In this document: in pieces, positions 1 through 7,989 of the stretch
Layout of the letters: each line of letters opens with the position of its first letter
How positions within the stretch are numbered: the first letter of the stretch is position 1
Source: Gordoniibacillus chartarius
GTDB lineage: Bacteria > Bacillota > Bacilli > Paenibacillales > NBRC-103111
Reading direction: 5' to 3'
NCBI RefSeq assembly: GCF_042432825.1
Contig: NZ_JBHLWN010000068.1
Location: 45,475 to 109,474, forward strand
DNA: 64,000 nt
Position numbers and translations under genes: made by a program
Notes under the pieces: model-generated
Told to the model about the DNA's origin: nothing
Seen by the model: only the letters and a program-made list of their open reading frames with translations
The model's database searches: none

Positions 1-2
1 TG

Positions 3-56
3 AAGCTCGGCTTCGAGATTACGCGCCGCTTCGATGTGATGGTCAAGGCTCTATGA
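3..56 (+). CDS. C-terminal end of a gene cut by the window edge
   Basis: An open frame runs from the window edge to a TGA at 54-56 and encodes the last 17 residues (ending DVMVKAL) of some protein. It lies on the same strand as the PIG-L gene that starts 93 bp later. The fragment is too short to name a family. A competing overlapping frame ends at 121, so even the reading frame is not certain. Confidence 0.35.
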   Translation, partial: KLGFEITRRFDVMVKAL

Positions 57-148
57 TGCCGTTTACGCCGCCGTGCACAAGAGGATTGCAGCTTCGATTC
101 GGACGGATGCCGAATAAATAAGCGGGTTGAAGGAGAGGCAGAACATCG

Positions 149-856
149 ATGACAACGGACCAAAAGCACATTTTAGCGATTTCCGCCCACGCCGGCGACC
201 AGGAGCTGACGGCGGGAGCCGTCATCGCGAAATATACGATGGAAGGCCATAAAGCGACGTTCCTGCATCTGACGCCGGGGGAGAAAGGGCATCCGCGCCT
301 CACGCCGGACGAATACAAGAAGCAGAAAATCGAGGAAGCATACCGGGCGGCCGACATTCTCGGCGCCGACGTGCGGTTCTTCGATTACAAGGATGCGGAA
401 CTTCCGGTCCATGACGAGATTAAGTACCGGGTCGCCGACGTCATCCGCGAAGTGAAGCCGGATATCATCATTACGCACTGGAAGAACAGCATGCACAAGG
501 ATCACGCCAATACGCACCGGATCGTGGAGGACGCGCATTTCTATGCGGCGCTGAAGACAATTGAGCGCGAGCTCCCGGCCCATTATGCGAGGAAGCTGTA
601 TTTTTCGGAAAACTGGGAGGATATGGACGAATTCGTGCCGGAGGTGTTCGTCGACATCCCGGAGGATGCGTTCGAAACGTGGATCAAAGCGATCGGCGAG
701 TATGCCTTCGCGCGCGGCGAAACGTACGGCTTTCCGTATATCGACTACTATAAGGCGCTTACGGTTGTCCGCGGCGCTCCGGTTTACTTCAAGCGGGCGC
801 AAGGGTTTATGGTGCCGAAGGGCGGGCTGAATCAGCGGCTGCAGTGGCTCGGGTAA
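149..856 (+). CDS. PIG-L (LmbE-like) family putative deacetylase with altered metal/base motif
   Basis: The 235-residue protein has the layout of PIG-L/LmbE zinc hydrolases, which remove N-acetyl groups from GlcNAc-type substrates. The N-terminal motif reads His14-Ala-Gly-Asp17-x-Glu19 where the family normally has His-Pro-Asp-Asp-x-Glu. The first His and the second Asp (zinc ligands) are kept, but the Asp that acts as general base is Gly. A second metal-binding segment, HKDHANTH, lies near residue 115. The start is the ATG at 149, 10 bp after AAGGAGAGG (130-138). No signal peptide is visible, so it should be cytoplasmic. The neighbouring cell-wall sugar genes suggest an amino-sugar substrate, but that is inference. 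A non-deacetylase activity is possible given the changed base. Confidence 0.75.
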   Translation: MTTDQKHILAISAHAGDQELTAGAVIAKYTMEGHKATFLHLTPGEKGHPRLTPDEYKKQKIEEAYRAADILGADVRFFDYKDAELPVHDEIKYRVADVIREVKPDIIITHWKNSMHKDHANTHRIVEDAHFYAALKTIERELPAHYARKLYFSENWEDMDEFVPEVFVDIPEDAFETWIKAIGEYAFARGETYGFPYIDYYKALTVVRGAPVYFKRAQGFMVPKGGLNQRLQWLG

Positions 857-864
857 AATAACGA

Positions 865-903
865 AGGCGCAGCTGCGGCGGCGTGATGCCGGCAGCTGCG
901 CCT
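865..903 (+). terminator. Probable hairpin terminator after the PIG-L gene
   Basis: A 12-bp perfect inverted repeat (865-876 with 892-903) follows the stop codon by a few bases. The downstream sequence is only weakly T-rich, so termination is likely but not certain. Confidence 0.45.
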
Positions 904-1468
904 CTGTCGTTGCACTATAGTAAGTTGATTTAGGGGGACTGGACTTCAAATGTTGGAAGAGCCGCATAAAGCAACTTTTCAAGGCTCGGTCGATGGATAT
1001 TGGGAAAGGTAGGGGAACGAGTGTCGAGCAGCTGTTAAACGCGTATGCACAATAGATGCCTTAAGCGGCTTCAATCTTTTGGCTAGAAAAACCGTTATCC
1101 GTCAGGTACAGCGGTTTGTGCTGAATAACGGATTTGCAGGGAGCTATTTTCACCATTTGGATGAAGTTCAGGCAATTAGCGGATTTCCAGAATCTTATTG
1201 GACTGCAAAGCCGCAAAATCGTGCCGCATCGGGGCTGCCCAGAAAAAATAAGACCTCACAGATCCGTTTTATGAGCTTTTCGCAGCCTAACAAGAGAGAT
1301 AACGCCTAGTAAATCCTTTATTCAGGTCACCTAGTCTTACTGCATATTCAGGCAGGCCATCGGCTTTTGCTCCGGTTCCAGCCGAGCTTGGGCTAGATCG
1401 TTTTGCTCCACGCAGCATCAACATCCCCGGGAGCAAGACGAGATGAATAACGGATTTGCTAATCTCTA

Positions 1469-1540
1469 GGTGCCATGAAGACCCAAGACCGCCCAAAAGG
1501 GGCCGGCTTTTCGGATCCAAGGTGCCACGATGGACCCAAG
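1469..1540 (+). repeat. One and a half copies of a 52-bp repeat related to the array near 24 kb
   Basis: GGTGCCA..GA..(G/A)ACCCAAG occurs at 1469 and again at 1521, exactly 52 bp apart. Between them is CAAGACCGCCCAAAAGGGGC, which closely matches the core of the 52-bp tandem array at 23981-24273 (CAAAGACCGCCCATAATGGGC). The core can fold as a short hairpin in both places. Confidence 0.6.
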
Positions 1541-1612
1541 TGCCTTTAAATACATTATCGGGACATATTCTAGCCGGCGTTTCCTATACTCCGCTTTTTT
1601 GCCGATCCAGGG

Positions 1613-2566
1613 CTAGTCCGGCTTGCGCCCCGCGGTCTCCGCATCCTTGGCGGCAAGCCGTGCCGCCCCGTAGGCGGCGCTGCAGCGCATGAGCGTCGTG
1701 CGGACCTTGGGCCAGCTCTTGTGAAGCTCGGCTTCGAACGCTTGCCGGAATAAGGCCGAGTGGGCGAAAATCGATCCGGCCAGCACCAGCTCGGCTGCTG
1801 CGAACGAAGCGTCTTTACGGATCAGCGCAGACGCCTGCTCGGCGAGGGCGACGGCCTCCGCCGTCAGCAGCCGAATCGCGGCGGAATCGCCAAGTAAGGA
1901 CGATTCGATGCAATAACGGGCGAAAGCGGCGATATCCTGCTTCGAGCGTTCCGGGGCGTATACGTAATCCTTGAGCTGCTGAGGCTCGGACAGCCCGACG
2001 GATGACAGCGCCTTCTCGCTCATCAATGTAGCCGGACGCATCCCGTCGTAGCTGTGCATGACCGCCTGCAGCGTGCGGAGTCCGATCATGTAACCGCTTC
2101 CCGCATCGCCGAGCAGATGTCCCCAGCCGCCGACGCGAAGCTTGCGTCCTTCCGGTGTTATGCCGTACAGGATGGAGCCGGTGCCGCTGATCGCGACGAT
2201 TCCTTCGCGCTTGCCGACCGACCCGAACAACGCGGTTTCCGCATCGTTGCTGATTGCGACGATCGCGTCGGCGGCTCCCCGCTGCCGGAGCCATCCCGTC
2301 AGGGCGTCGGACCATTTGCGCTTGTCCTCCTCGCGGTCAACGCCGGCAAGTCCGACGCCGAGACCTGCGCAAGCTTCCGGTTGAAGCGGCGATTCCAGCC
2401 AAAGCCGTTCCAGCAGCCGGATAATTTCCGATAATGCGCGGTCGAAGCCGACCGCGAAGGCGTTGCTGGCGCCGCCGGTGAAGCCGGCAAGCTGCTCTCC
2501 ATCCAGCGTTAAAGCGGCAATCTCCGTCTTTGTGCCGCCACCGTCAATGCCGATCGTATAGGGCAT
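1613..2566 (-). CDS. murK: BadF/BadG-type N-acetylmuramate/N-acetylglucosamine kinase (MurK-like)
   Basis: The 317-residue protein belongs to the ASKHA-fold BadF/BadG/BcrA family (COG2971), which includes cytoplasmic kinases that phosphorylate MurNAc and GlcNAc at O6. The N-terminus carries the phosphate-1 loop IGIDGGGTKTE (residues 5-15), followed by AISNDAETALFG and AISGTGSILYG (phosphate-2) segments. A conserved GGWGHLLGDAGSGYMIG block follows. The ATG at 2566 is preceded by an AGGAGAAG ribosome binding site. The gene is transcribed away from murR, and the shared 181-bp region holds promoters and operator-like sites for both. The cluster (NamZ, NagZ, AnmK) argues for a role in cell-wall sugar recovery. 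Substrate preference between MurNAc and GlcNAc cannot be read from the sequence. Confidence 0.8.
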   Translation of the reverse strand: MPYTIGIDGGGTKTEIAALTLDGEQLAGFTGGASNAFAVGFDRALSEIIRLLERLWLESPLQPEACAGLGVGLAGVDREEDKRKWSDALTGWLRQRGAADAIVAISNDAETALFGSVGKREGIVAISGTGSILYGITPEGRKLRVGGWGHLLGDAGSGYMIGLRTLQAVMHSYDGMRPATLMSEKALSSVGLSEPQQLKDYVYAPERSKQDIAAFARYCIESSLLGDSAAIRLLTAEAVALAEQASALIRKDASFAAAELVLAGSIFAHSALFRQAFEAELHKSWPKVRTTLMRCSAAYGAARLAAKDAETAGRKPD

Positions 2567-2607
2567 ATGGATCTTCTCCTGATCTTTTGCTTTTCACTTC
2601 TATCTTG

Positions 2608-2693
2608 TAGTATAAACAGAGAGGTATTCATTTGTAAAATAAAATTTCATTATCGATAATCTTATTGAAATATAATTTTATACAAGCTATAAT
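2608..2693. promoter_or_regulatory. Divergent murK/murR promoters with paired MurR/RpiR operators
   Basis: For murR, TTGAAA (2665-2670) and TATAAT (2688-2693) are separated by exactly 17 bp, a near-consensus sigma-A promoter. For murK on the other strand, TTACAA (2637-2632) and TATACT (2614-2609) are also 17 bp apart. Two 15-bp elements of the form T(G/A)AAAT(A)nATTT(C/T)A lie at 2635-2649 and 2666-2680, in inverted orientation. Each overlaps the -35 of one promoter. RpiR-family operators are of this AT-rich GAAA..TTTC type. Autoregulation and joint repression of both units follows as inference. Confidence 0.75.
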
Positions 2694-2747
2694 GAGCTCA
2701 CTGGAAAAGGTACAGAACGTTGCCGCTCAGGGAGAGGTGATCGCCGG

Positions 2748-3602
2748 GTGAATGGCGGATTAGTGAGATTGAAAGAGTTGTATCAAGATTTGAAGCCGTC
2801 CGAGCAGATCGCTGCCTCGTACATTCTTCAGCATCCCGAACGGATGCTGGGGCTGTCCATCGCCCAGCTCGCCGATGAGAGCGGTTCCAGTCAAGCTGCT
2901 ATCGTGCGCCTTTGCAAGTCAATGGGCGTTAAAGGCTATCAGGATTTGAAGCTGAAGGTTGCAGGCGACCTGCAGCAAGGACAGTCGGGGCGCAGCGGCG
3001 CCGGATATTTGGAAATCCGGTCCGGGGAATCGGTTGAGAACATCATCGAATGCGTGTCCGGCAACAACGTACAATCGATTCTGGACACGGTCAAGGTGCT
3101 TGACGCTGCGGTCGTTGCACAGGCGATTGCAGCGCTCGACAAGGCGCGGAGAATTTTTTTCTACGGCATCGGAGCTTCGAACTTGATTGCGATGGACGCC
3201 CAGCAAAAGTTTCTGCGTATTTCGAAGACGGCGCTTTCTTTCGCCGATCCGCATGTGCAGCTGACCGCCTCCGTCTCCTTGGGAGCGGGCGACGTCGCCG
3301 TCGGCATCTCGTATTCCGGCGAGACGAAGCCGGTGATCGCCGCGCTGCGCAGTGCGCGCGAACAAGGGGCCGAAACGATTTCGATTACGAAGTACGGCAA
3401 TACGACGCTCAGCACTTATGCCGACTATCCGCTGTTTATTTCCTCAACGGAGCATGAAATCCGCAGCGGAGCGATGGCGTCGCGGATATCGCAGCTGAAC
3501 GTGATCGACATCTTGTACTTGGGCGTTGCAAGCCGCGATTACGATCAGTCGGTACAGCATCTGGAACGGAGCCGAAGGGCGATCAAAGAAACGGAACACT
3601 GA
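2748..3602 (+). CDS. murR: MurR/RpiR family transcriptional regulator
   Basis: The 284-residue protein has an N-terminal helix-turn-helix of the RpiR family (residues 1-77, including LADESGSSQAAIVRLCKSMG) and a C-terminal SIS sugar-phosphate-binding domain (about 105-260, with FYGIGASN and GISYSGETKPV). Such regulators sense phosphosugars, MurNAc-6-P in the MurR group. The start is the GTG at 2748, 10 bp after GGAGAGG. It is the first gene of a unit that continues into namZ, nagZ and anmK, and it is divergent from murK. The placement makes sensing of a MurNAc- or GlcNAc-phosphate likely. Direct evidence of the ligand is lacking. Confidence 0.88.
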   Translation: MNGGLVRLKELYQDLKPSEQIAASYILQHPERMLGLSIAQLADESGSSQAAIVRLCKSMGVKGYQDLKLKVAGDLQQGQSGRSGAGYLEIRSGESVENIIECVSGNNVQSILDTVKVLDAAVVAQAIAALDKARRIFFYGIGASNLIAMDAQQKFLRISKTALSFADPHVQLTASVSLGAGDVAVGISYSGETKPVIAALRSAREQGAETISITKYGNTTLSTYADYPLFISSTEHEIRSGAMASRISQLNVIDILYLGVASRDYDQSVQHLERSRRAIKETEH

Positions 3603-3696
3603 GACGAACGCCGCCGACGAGGCGCGCCGAGGCTGCGGTACGCCCTCGTTGAGCGAGGCGGAGACGGCCTCTTTATGTCTAAAGGGAGGTTACCGT

Positions 3697-4869
3697 ATGA
3701 GAACCACCATCATGACCGGTTCGGACCGGCTGGCGGAAGCGGAGAGCGACTGGCCAAGCGGCCTGCGCCTCGGGCTGCTGACGAATCCGACCGGCGTCAA
3801 TGCCGGCTTCGAGACGACGGCCGAGCTCTGCTCCCGTCTGACCCGTGTCCGGTTGACTGCACTCATGGCGTGCGAGCACGGCATCCGCGGCGAACGCCAG
3901 GCAGGCGTGCTGTTCGAGGACGAACGCGACGAACGTCTCCAAGTGCCGGTTTACAGCCTGTACAGCTCCGCCGGCAAGCGCCCGCTGCCCTATATGCTGG
4001 ACAATCTCGATGCCGTCCTGTTCGACATTCAAGATGTCGGCGTACGGTTCTATACGTATATTTCGACGCTGAAGACGGTTATGGAGTCTTGTGCGGAGGC
4101 GGGGAAAGCCGTAATCGTGCTGGATCGGCCGAACCCGCTCGGCGGCGGAGCGGGGGAAGGCGGCTTGCTGGAGCCGGGCTTCGAATCGTTCGTCGGTGCG
4201 GCCCGTATGCCGATCCGCACGGGGCTGACGATCGGAGAGACGGCGCAGTACTTGAACGGTTTGCTTCCGCAGCCCTGCCGGCTGCAGGTCGTTCCGCTCA
4301 AGGGCTGGAACCGTTCTATGGGCTATGAGGAAACGGGGCTTCCGTGGATCGTGCCGTCGCCGAACATTCCGACACTCGAGACGGTTCGTCTTTATGCCGG
4401 CATCTGCCTCTTCGAGGGCACGAACGTTTCGGAGGGCCGCGGCACGACGAGGCCGTTCGAGCAGATCGGGGCGCCGTGGATCGACGGCGAGCGGCTCGCG
4501 GACGAATTCAACGGACGAGGTATGCCGGGCGTGCATGCGCATCCCGTGTACTTTACGCCGACGTTCTCGAAGCATCAAGGGGAGCTGTGCGGCGGGGTTC
4601 GCTTGTTCGTTACGGATGCTGCGGCATTCATGGCGGTCCGGACGGGGCTGTATCTGCTGAACGCCGTTCATCGTCTCCACCCGGACCGGTTCGTCTGGCT
4701 TCCCCCATACCGCGAAGGGGGAAGGCCGTTTATCGATCTGCTGACCGGCAGCGAGCTTGTCCGGGAGACGGTGACGGGCGATGACGGTCCGGAGCGCATC
4801 GGCACCGTGTGGGCGGAGCATGAGAACGCATGGAATGAGCAGCGGAAACGCTATGAAATATACTCATAG
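3697..4869 (+). CDS. namZ: Exo-beta-N-acetylmuramidase NamZ (DUF1343)
   Basis: The 390-residue protein is a full-length DUF1343 member. Bacillus subtilis NamZ (YbbC) of this family removes terminal MurNAc from peptidoglycan fragments. Recognisable family segments are LGLLTNPTGV near the N-terminus, FDIQDVGVRFYTYISTL (about residues 110-126), LDRPNPLGG, and FEGTNVSEGRGTTRPFEQIG in the second half. The start is the ATG at 3697 preceded by AAAGGGAGG. An open frame extends 57 codons upstream but overlaps murR and has no suitable site. No signal peptide is visible, so this copy probably acts in the cytoplasm, unlike the exported B. subtilis enzyme. The NagZ gene follows 18 bp later. Confidence 0.9.
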   Translation: MRTTIMTGSDRLAEAESDWPSGLRLGLLTNPTGVNAGFETTAELCSRLTRVRLTALMACEHGIRGERQAGVLFEDERDERLQVPVYSLYSSAGKRPLPYMLDNLDAVLFDIQDVGVRFYTYISTLKTVMESCAEAGKAVIVLDRPNPLGGGAGEGGLLEPGFESFVGAARMPIRTGLTIGETAQYLNGLLPQPCRLQVVPLKGWNRSMGYEETGLPWIVPSPNIPTLETVRLYAGICLFEGTNVSEGRGTTRPFEQIGAPWIDGERLADEFNGRGMPGVHAHPVYFTPTFSKHQGELCGGVRLFVTDAAAFMAVRTGLYLLNAVHRLHPDRFVWLPPYREGGRPFIDLLTGSELVRETVTGDDGPERIGTVWAEHENAWNEQRKRYEIYS

Positions 4870-4887
4870 AGACGGGAAGTGAAGGCT

Positions 4888-6531
4888 GTGTTGTTGGACG
4901 TTCGGAACATGACCCTGGAAGAAAAAATCGGGCAGCTGCTGCTCGTCGGCTTCGAAGGAACGGAGCCTTCCTCGCAAATCGTCCGGCTCATTCGCAAGCA
5001 CCGGGTCGGCGGCGTCATCTACTTTGCGCGGAACGTTCGCAATAAGAAGCAGCTGGCCGAGCTGAGCGATGCGCTGCAGCAGGAGGCGCGGGAAGCCGGA
5101 ACGCTGCCGCTGTGGATCTCCATCGATCAGGAGGGCGGCATGGTCGCCCGCATTACCGACGGCGTCGCCCTCATGCCTGGCGCTATGGCGCTTGCCGCCG
5201 GCGGCTCCTTAGACGATGCATACGAAGTGGCGCATATCACGGGTAAGGAGCTGCGTGCGCTCGGCATCAATTTGAACTATGCGCCGGTGCTCGACGTGAA
5301 CAACAATGCCCGCAATCCGGTCATCGGCGTGCGTTCCTTCGGCGAATCGCCGGATGCGGTCGCCGCGTTCGGCGCGGCAACGGTAAGGGGTCTGCAGGAT
5401 GCCGGCGTAGCGGCGACGGCGAAGCATTTTCCCGGGCATGGAGACACGGAGACGGACTCCCATTTGGATTTGCCGGTCGTGCCGCACGGCGAGGAGCGTA
5501 TACGCGAGGTGGAGCTGAAGCCGTTCGTGCGTGCGATCGAGGAAGGCGTCGATCTGATCATGTCGTCGCATATTTATTTTCCGGCGTTCGAGCCGCAGCG
5601 GCTGCCCGTCACGCTGTCTCACCGCGTGTTGACCGGACTGCTGCGGGAGGAGCTGGGCTACAAGGGAGTGATCGTGACCGATTGCATGGAAATGCATGCG
5701 ATTTCGAAGCATTTCGGGACGGTTCAAGCCGCAGTGGCGGCGATAGAAGCGGGCGCCGATGCGGTTCTCCTCAGCCACACGTACGAGCTGCAGACAGGGG
5801 CGATCGAGGCCATTGCGGATGCGGTGCGCACAGGAAGGCTGAGCGAAGCGCGGATCGACGCCTCCGTGGAACGGCTGCTTGCTCTGAAGGCTAAGCGCGG
5901 CATCATAGGCGCACAAGAAGATCAGCCATTGACGGAGCGTCTTGCAGCCGTGGGCACGGCCGAGCACTTGGCGGCAGCGCGGCGGTTCAGCGAGAAGAGC
6001 GTTACGGTTGTCAAGGACGGCGGACTGCTGCCGCTGGCGGCGGAACCGACACTCGTCATTGCTATTGAGCCGTCAGTCGTGACGATGGTCGATGATGTTA
6101 TGAAGACGCAGCTTACGCTCGGCAAGGCGCTGTCGGCGCTCGGCTTCGACGTACGGGAGGAGCTGATCCCGCTGACGGATACGAAAGCGCTTCTTGGGCA
6201 AACGCTTACAATAGCTGCGGAGTTTGACCAAATCGTCGTAGCGACGTATAATGCGGCGTTCGACCCGCATCAGGCCGGCTTGGTGAACGGTTTACTTGCA
6301 GCGGGGAAACGGCCGATCGTCGTAGCGACGCGAAATCCGTACGATTGGGCCTCGTTCCCGGAGGCGCCGGCATACGTTTGCACCTACGAAAGCAGACCGC
6401 TGGCCTTGGAAAGCGCCGCCAGCGTACTTGCCGGCCGGATCGCGCCGAAGGGAAAGCTTCCGGTGTCGATCGCTCCGCATGTTCAGGCCGGCTGGGGGGT
6501 GACCGACCTTGCTCGCGGCCCTGCTGAATAA
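4888..6531 (+). CDS. nagZ: Beta-N-acetylglucosaminidase NagZ (glycoside hydrolase family 3)
   Basis: The protein (547 residues from the GTG at 4888) is a GH3 enzyme that releases GlcNAc from cell-wall fragments. It has the GH3 (beta/alpha)8 barrel with the conserved KHFPGHGDTETDSHLDLP loop (about residue 178), which carries the His/Asp general acid dyad of NagZ, and IVTDCMEMHAI with the nucleophile Asp near residue 264. A C-terminal alpha/beta domain of about 180 residues follows, as in Bacillus NagZ. GGGAAG (4874-4879) is better spaced for the GTG at 4888 than for the one at 4879; an ATG at 4909 is also possible. No signal peptide is present. It overlaps anmK by 23 bp. Confidence 0.9.
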   Translation: MLLDVRNMTLEEKIGQLLLVGFEGTEPSSQIVRLIRKHRVGGVIYFARNVRNKKQLAELSDALQQEAREAGTLPLWISIDQEGGMVARITDGVALMPGAMALAAGGSLDDAYEVAHITGKELRALGINLNYAPVLDVNNNARNPVIGVRSFGESPDAVAAFGAATVRGLQDAGVAATAKHFPGHGDTETDSHLDLPVVPHGEERIREVELKPFVRAIEEGVDLIMSSHIYFPAFEPQRLPVTLSHRVLTGLLREELGYKGVIVTDCMEMHAISKHFGTVQAAVAAIEAGADAVLLSHTYELQTGAIEAIADAVRTGRLSEARIDASVERLLALKAKRGIIGAQEDQPLTERLAAVGTAEHLAAARRFSEKSVTVVKDGGLLPLAAEPTLVIAIEPSVVTMVDDVMKTQLTLGKALSALGFDVREELIPLTDTKALLGQTLTIAAEFDQIVVATYNAAFDPHQAGLVNGLLAAGKRPIVVATRNPYDWASFPEAPAYVCTYESRPLALESAASVLAGRIAPKGKLPVSIAPHVQAGWGVTDLARGPAE

Positions 6532-7696
6532 GAGGACCAAGCTCGTGGCCGGCCTCATGTCGGGCACGTCGCTGGACGGGATCGACGCGGCGATCGTCCG
6601 CATCGAAGGCGCCGGTCCGGGCAGCCGGATCGAGATGGTGCATTTTAGTTCGTATCCGTTTGAGGCCGAGCTGAGGGAGCGGTTGAAGGCCATTTGCTCG
6701 ACCGATCAATCGTCAACGCCCGACGTTTGCGGGATGAATTTCTACTTGGGTGCGCGTTTCGCCGAGGCGGTCAGGCTAGCTGCGAACGATGCGGGCATCG
6801 GCTTGGCGGAAATCGACCTGATTGCGTCGCACGGCCAGACGGTTTGGCACCTCCCGACAGACGATCCCGTACATCCGTACCGGGTGCGTTCCACCCTGCA
6901 GATCGGCGACATCAGCGTCATCGCCAAGGAGACGGGCATCGTCACTGTGGGCGACTTCCGGACAGCGGACATGGCGGTAGGCGGCCAAGGGGCGCCGCTA
7001 GTGCCCTATGCCGACTACTTGCTGCTGCGGGATGAGCGCCACGGGCGCATCGCTCAAAATATCGGAGGCATCGGCAACTGCACGGCGATTCCGGCCGGCG
7101 GCAAGCCGGAGCAGGTCGTCGCTTTCGATACCGGACCCGGCAATATGATCATCGATCAAGCGGTTTTGGAGCTGAGCGGCGGCCGGCTCGTCTACGACGG
7201 GGGAGGTGCTTGGGCGGCTTCGGGCTCAGTCAGGGAGGATTTGCTGGCAGGGCTCATGGCGCACCCGTATTTCGCACTGCCGCCGGTCAAGACGACAGGC
7301 CGTGAAATGTTCGGCAAAGCGTTTGCCGCATCGTGGATCGCCGAAGCGAGAGCGGCTGGCGCGGCCGATGCCGATATAGTCGCGACGGCGACGGCGTTCA
7401 CGGCCCGCTCGATTGCGGACGGCTATCGCCGCTTTATTTTCCCGGACATGGCGGTTCGCGATGTGATCGTATCGGGCGGCGGTGCCCGCAACGATACGCT
7501 GCTGCGCATGCTGGCCGGCGAATTGCCGGAGCAGCAGGTGCACCGCTCGGACGCTTTCGGTATAGACAGTGACGCCAAGGAAGCGATTGTATTTGCACTG
7601 CTTGGTTGTCATTTCGTGCATGGCGTCCCGAACAATATGCCGTCGGCGACCGGAGCCAGAACGGCAACGGTTATGGGAAAATTGGCCCTTCCTTAA
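6509..7696 (+). CDS. anmK: Anhydro-N-acetylmuramic acid kinase AnmK
   Basis: The 395-residue protein matches AnmK, which cleaves the 1,6-anhydro bond of anhMurNAc and phosphorylates it to MurNAc-6-P in the cytoplasm. The diagnostic GLMSGTSLDGID lies at residues 16-27. Also present are ASHGQTVWHLP, QNIGGIGN, FDTGPGN and VSGGGARND. It uses a TTG start at 6509, 7 bp after GGGGGGTG, and overlaps the 3' end of nagZ, so translation is probably coupled. It is the last gene of the murR unit. AnmK makes sense where lytic transglycosylases make anhydro sugars, which is not typical of Gram-positive walls. No MurQ etherase or MurP transporter gene lies in the window. Confidence 0.92.
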   Translation: MLAALLNKRTKLVAGLMSGTSLDGIDAAIVRIEGAGPGSRIEMVHFSSYPFEAELRERLKAICSTDQSSTPDVCGMNFYLGARFAEAVRLAANDAGIGLAEIDLIASHGQTVWHLPTDDPVHPYRVRSTLQIGDISVIAKETGIVTVGDFRTADMAVGGQGAPLVPYADYLLLRDERHGRIAQNIGGIGNCTAIPAGGKPEQVVAFDTGPGNMIIDQAVLELSGGRLVYDGGGAWAASGSVREDLLAGLMAHPYFALPPVKTTGREMFGKAFAASWIAEARAAGAADADIVATATAFTARSIADGYRRFIFPDMAVRDVIVSGGGARNDTLLRMLAGELPEQQVHRSDAFGIDSDAKEAIVFALLGCHFVHGVPNNMPSATGARTATVMGKLALP

Positions 7697-7787
7697 GCAC
7701 GCTGCTGGATGCCGCTGCACGATTCGCCAGGACGATCCAGAGCGGATGGAAAATTTTGCGGGTTTTCACCCCTTGTTGTCGTATGGT

Positions 7788-7962
7788 ACAGTTTCAGGAG
7801 CCGAAACCTCCCCTTCCGGAGAGGTGCGGGGGACGCTTTTCGGCGAACGGAAAAACGCGGCACGCGTGTGTGCGTTGATCGTTCGTCAGGGGTGAATCTC
7901 GGTGTCGAAACCCGAGTAGGGACTAACCTTTGGTCCGAACCCGTCAACTAACCTCGTAGGCA
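7788..7962 (+). promoter_or_regulatory. c-di-AMP riboswitch (ydaO/yuaA leader)
   Basis: The leader carries the hallmark blocks of the ydaO/yuaA class in order: GCGGGGGACGC around 7826, CAGGGGTGAATC at 7888-7899, and CCGAACCCGTCAACTAACCTCGTAGGC at 7935-7961 (in two conserved parts). These motifs bind two c-di-AMP molecules in known members and usually turn off cell-wall hydrolase and potassium genes. The downstream gene is a LysM/3D-domain cell-wall enzyme, a classic target. The 5' boundary is approximate. No intrinsic terminator is visible between the aptamer and the ribosome binding site only about 10 bases later. Confidence 0.9.
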
Positions 7963-7989
7963 ATATAATCAAAGGGGTAACTGCATACG

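Larger units (their letters stand above)
857..1612. other. Long intergenic region with short repeats and no convincing gene
   Basis: About 750 bp lie between the PIG-L gene and murK. The open frames here (for example 1079-1309 and 1287-1520) lack ribosome binding sites and recognisable motifs. The 16-mer TGAATAACGGATTTGC occurs twice (1122-1137 and 1444-1459), and a 52-bp-period repeat occupies 1469-1540. The stretch looks like an accumulation of dispersed non-coding repeats. Confidence 0.5.

Noticed and set aside
1079..1520. Two open frames of about 76 codons in the 857-1612 gap
   Set aside because: They have no ribosome binding sites, no motifs, and overlap repeats.
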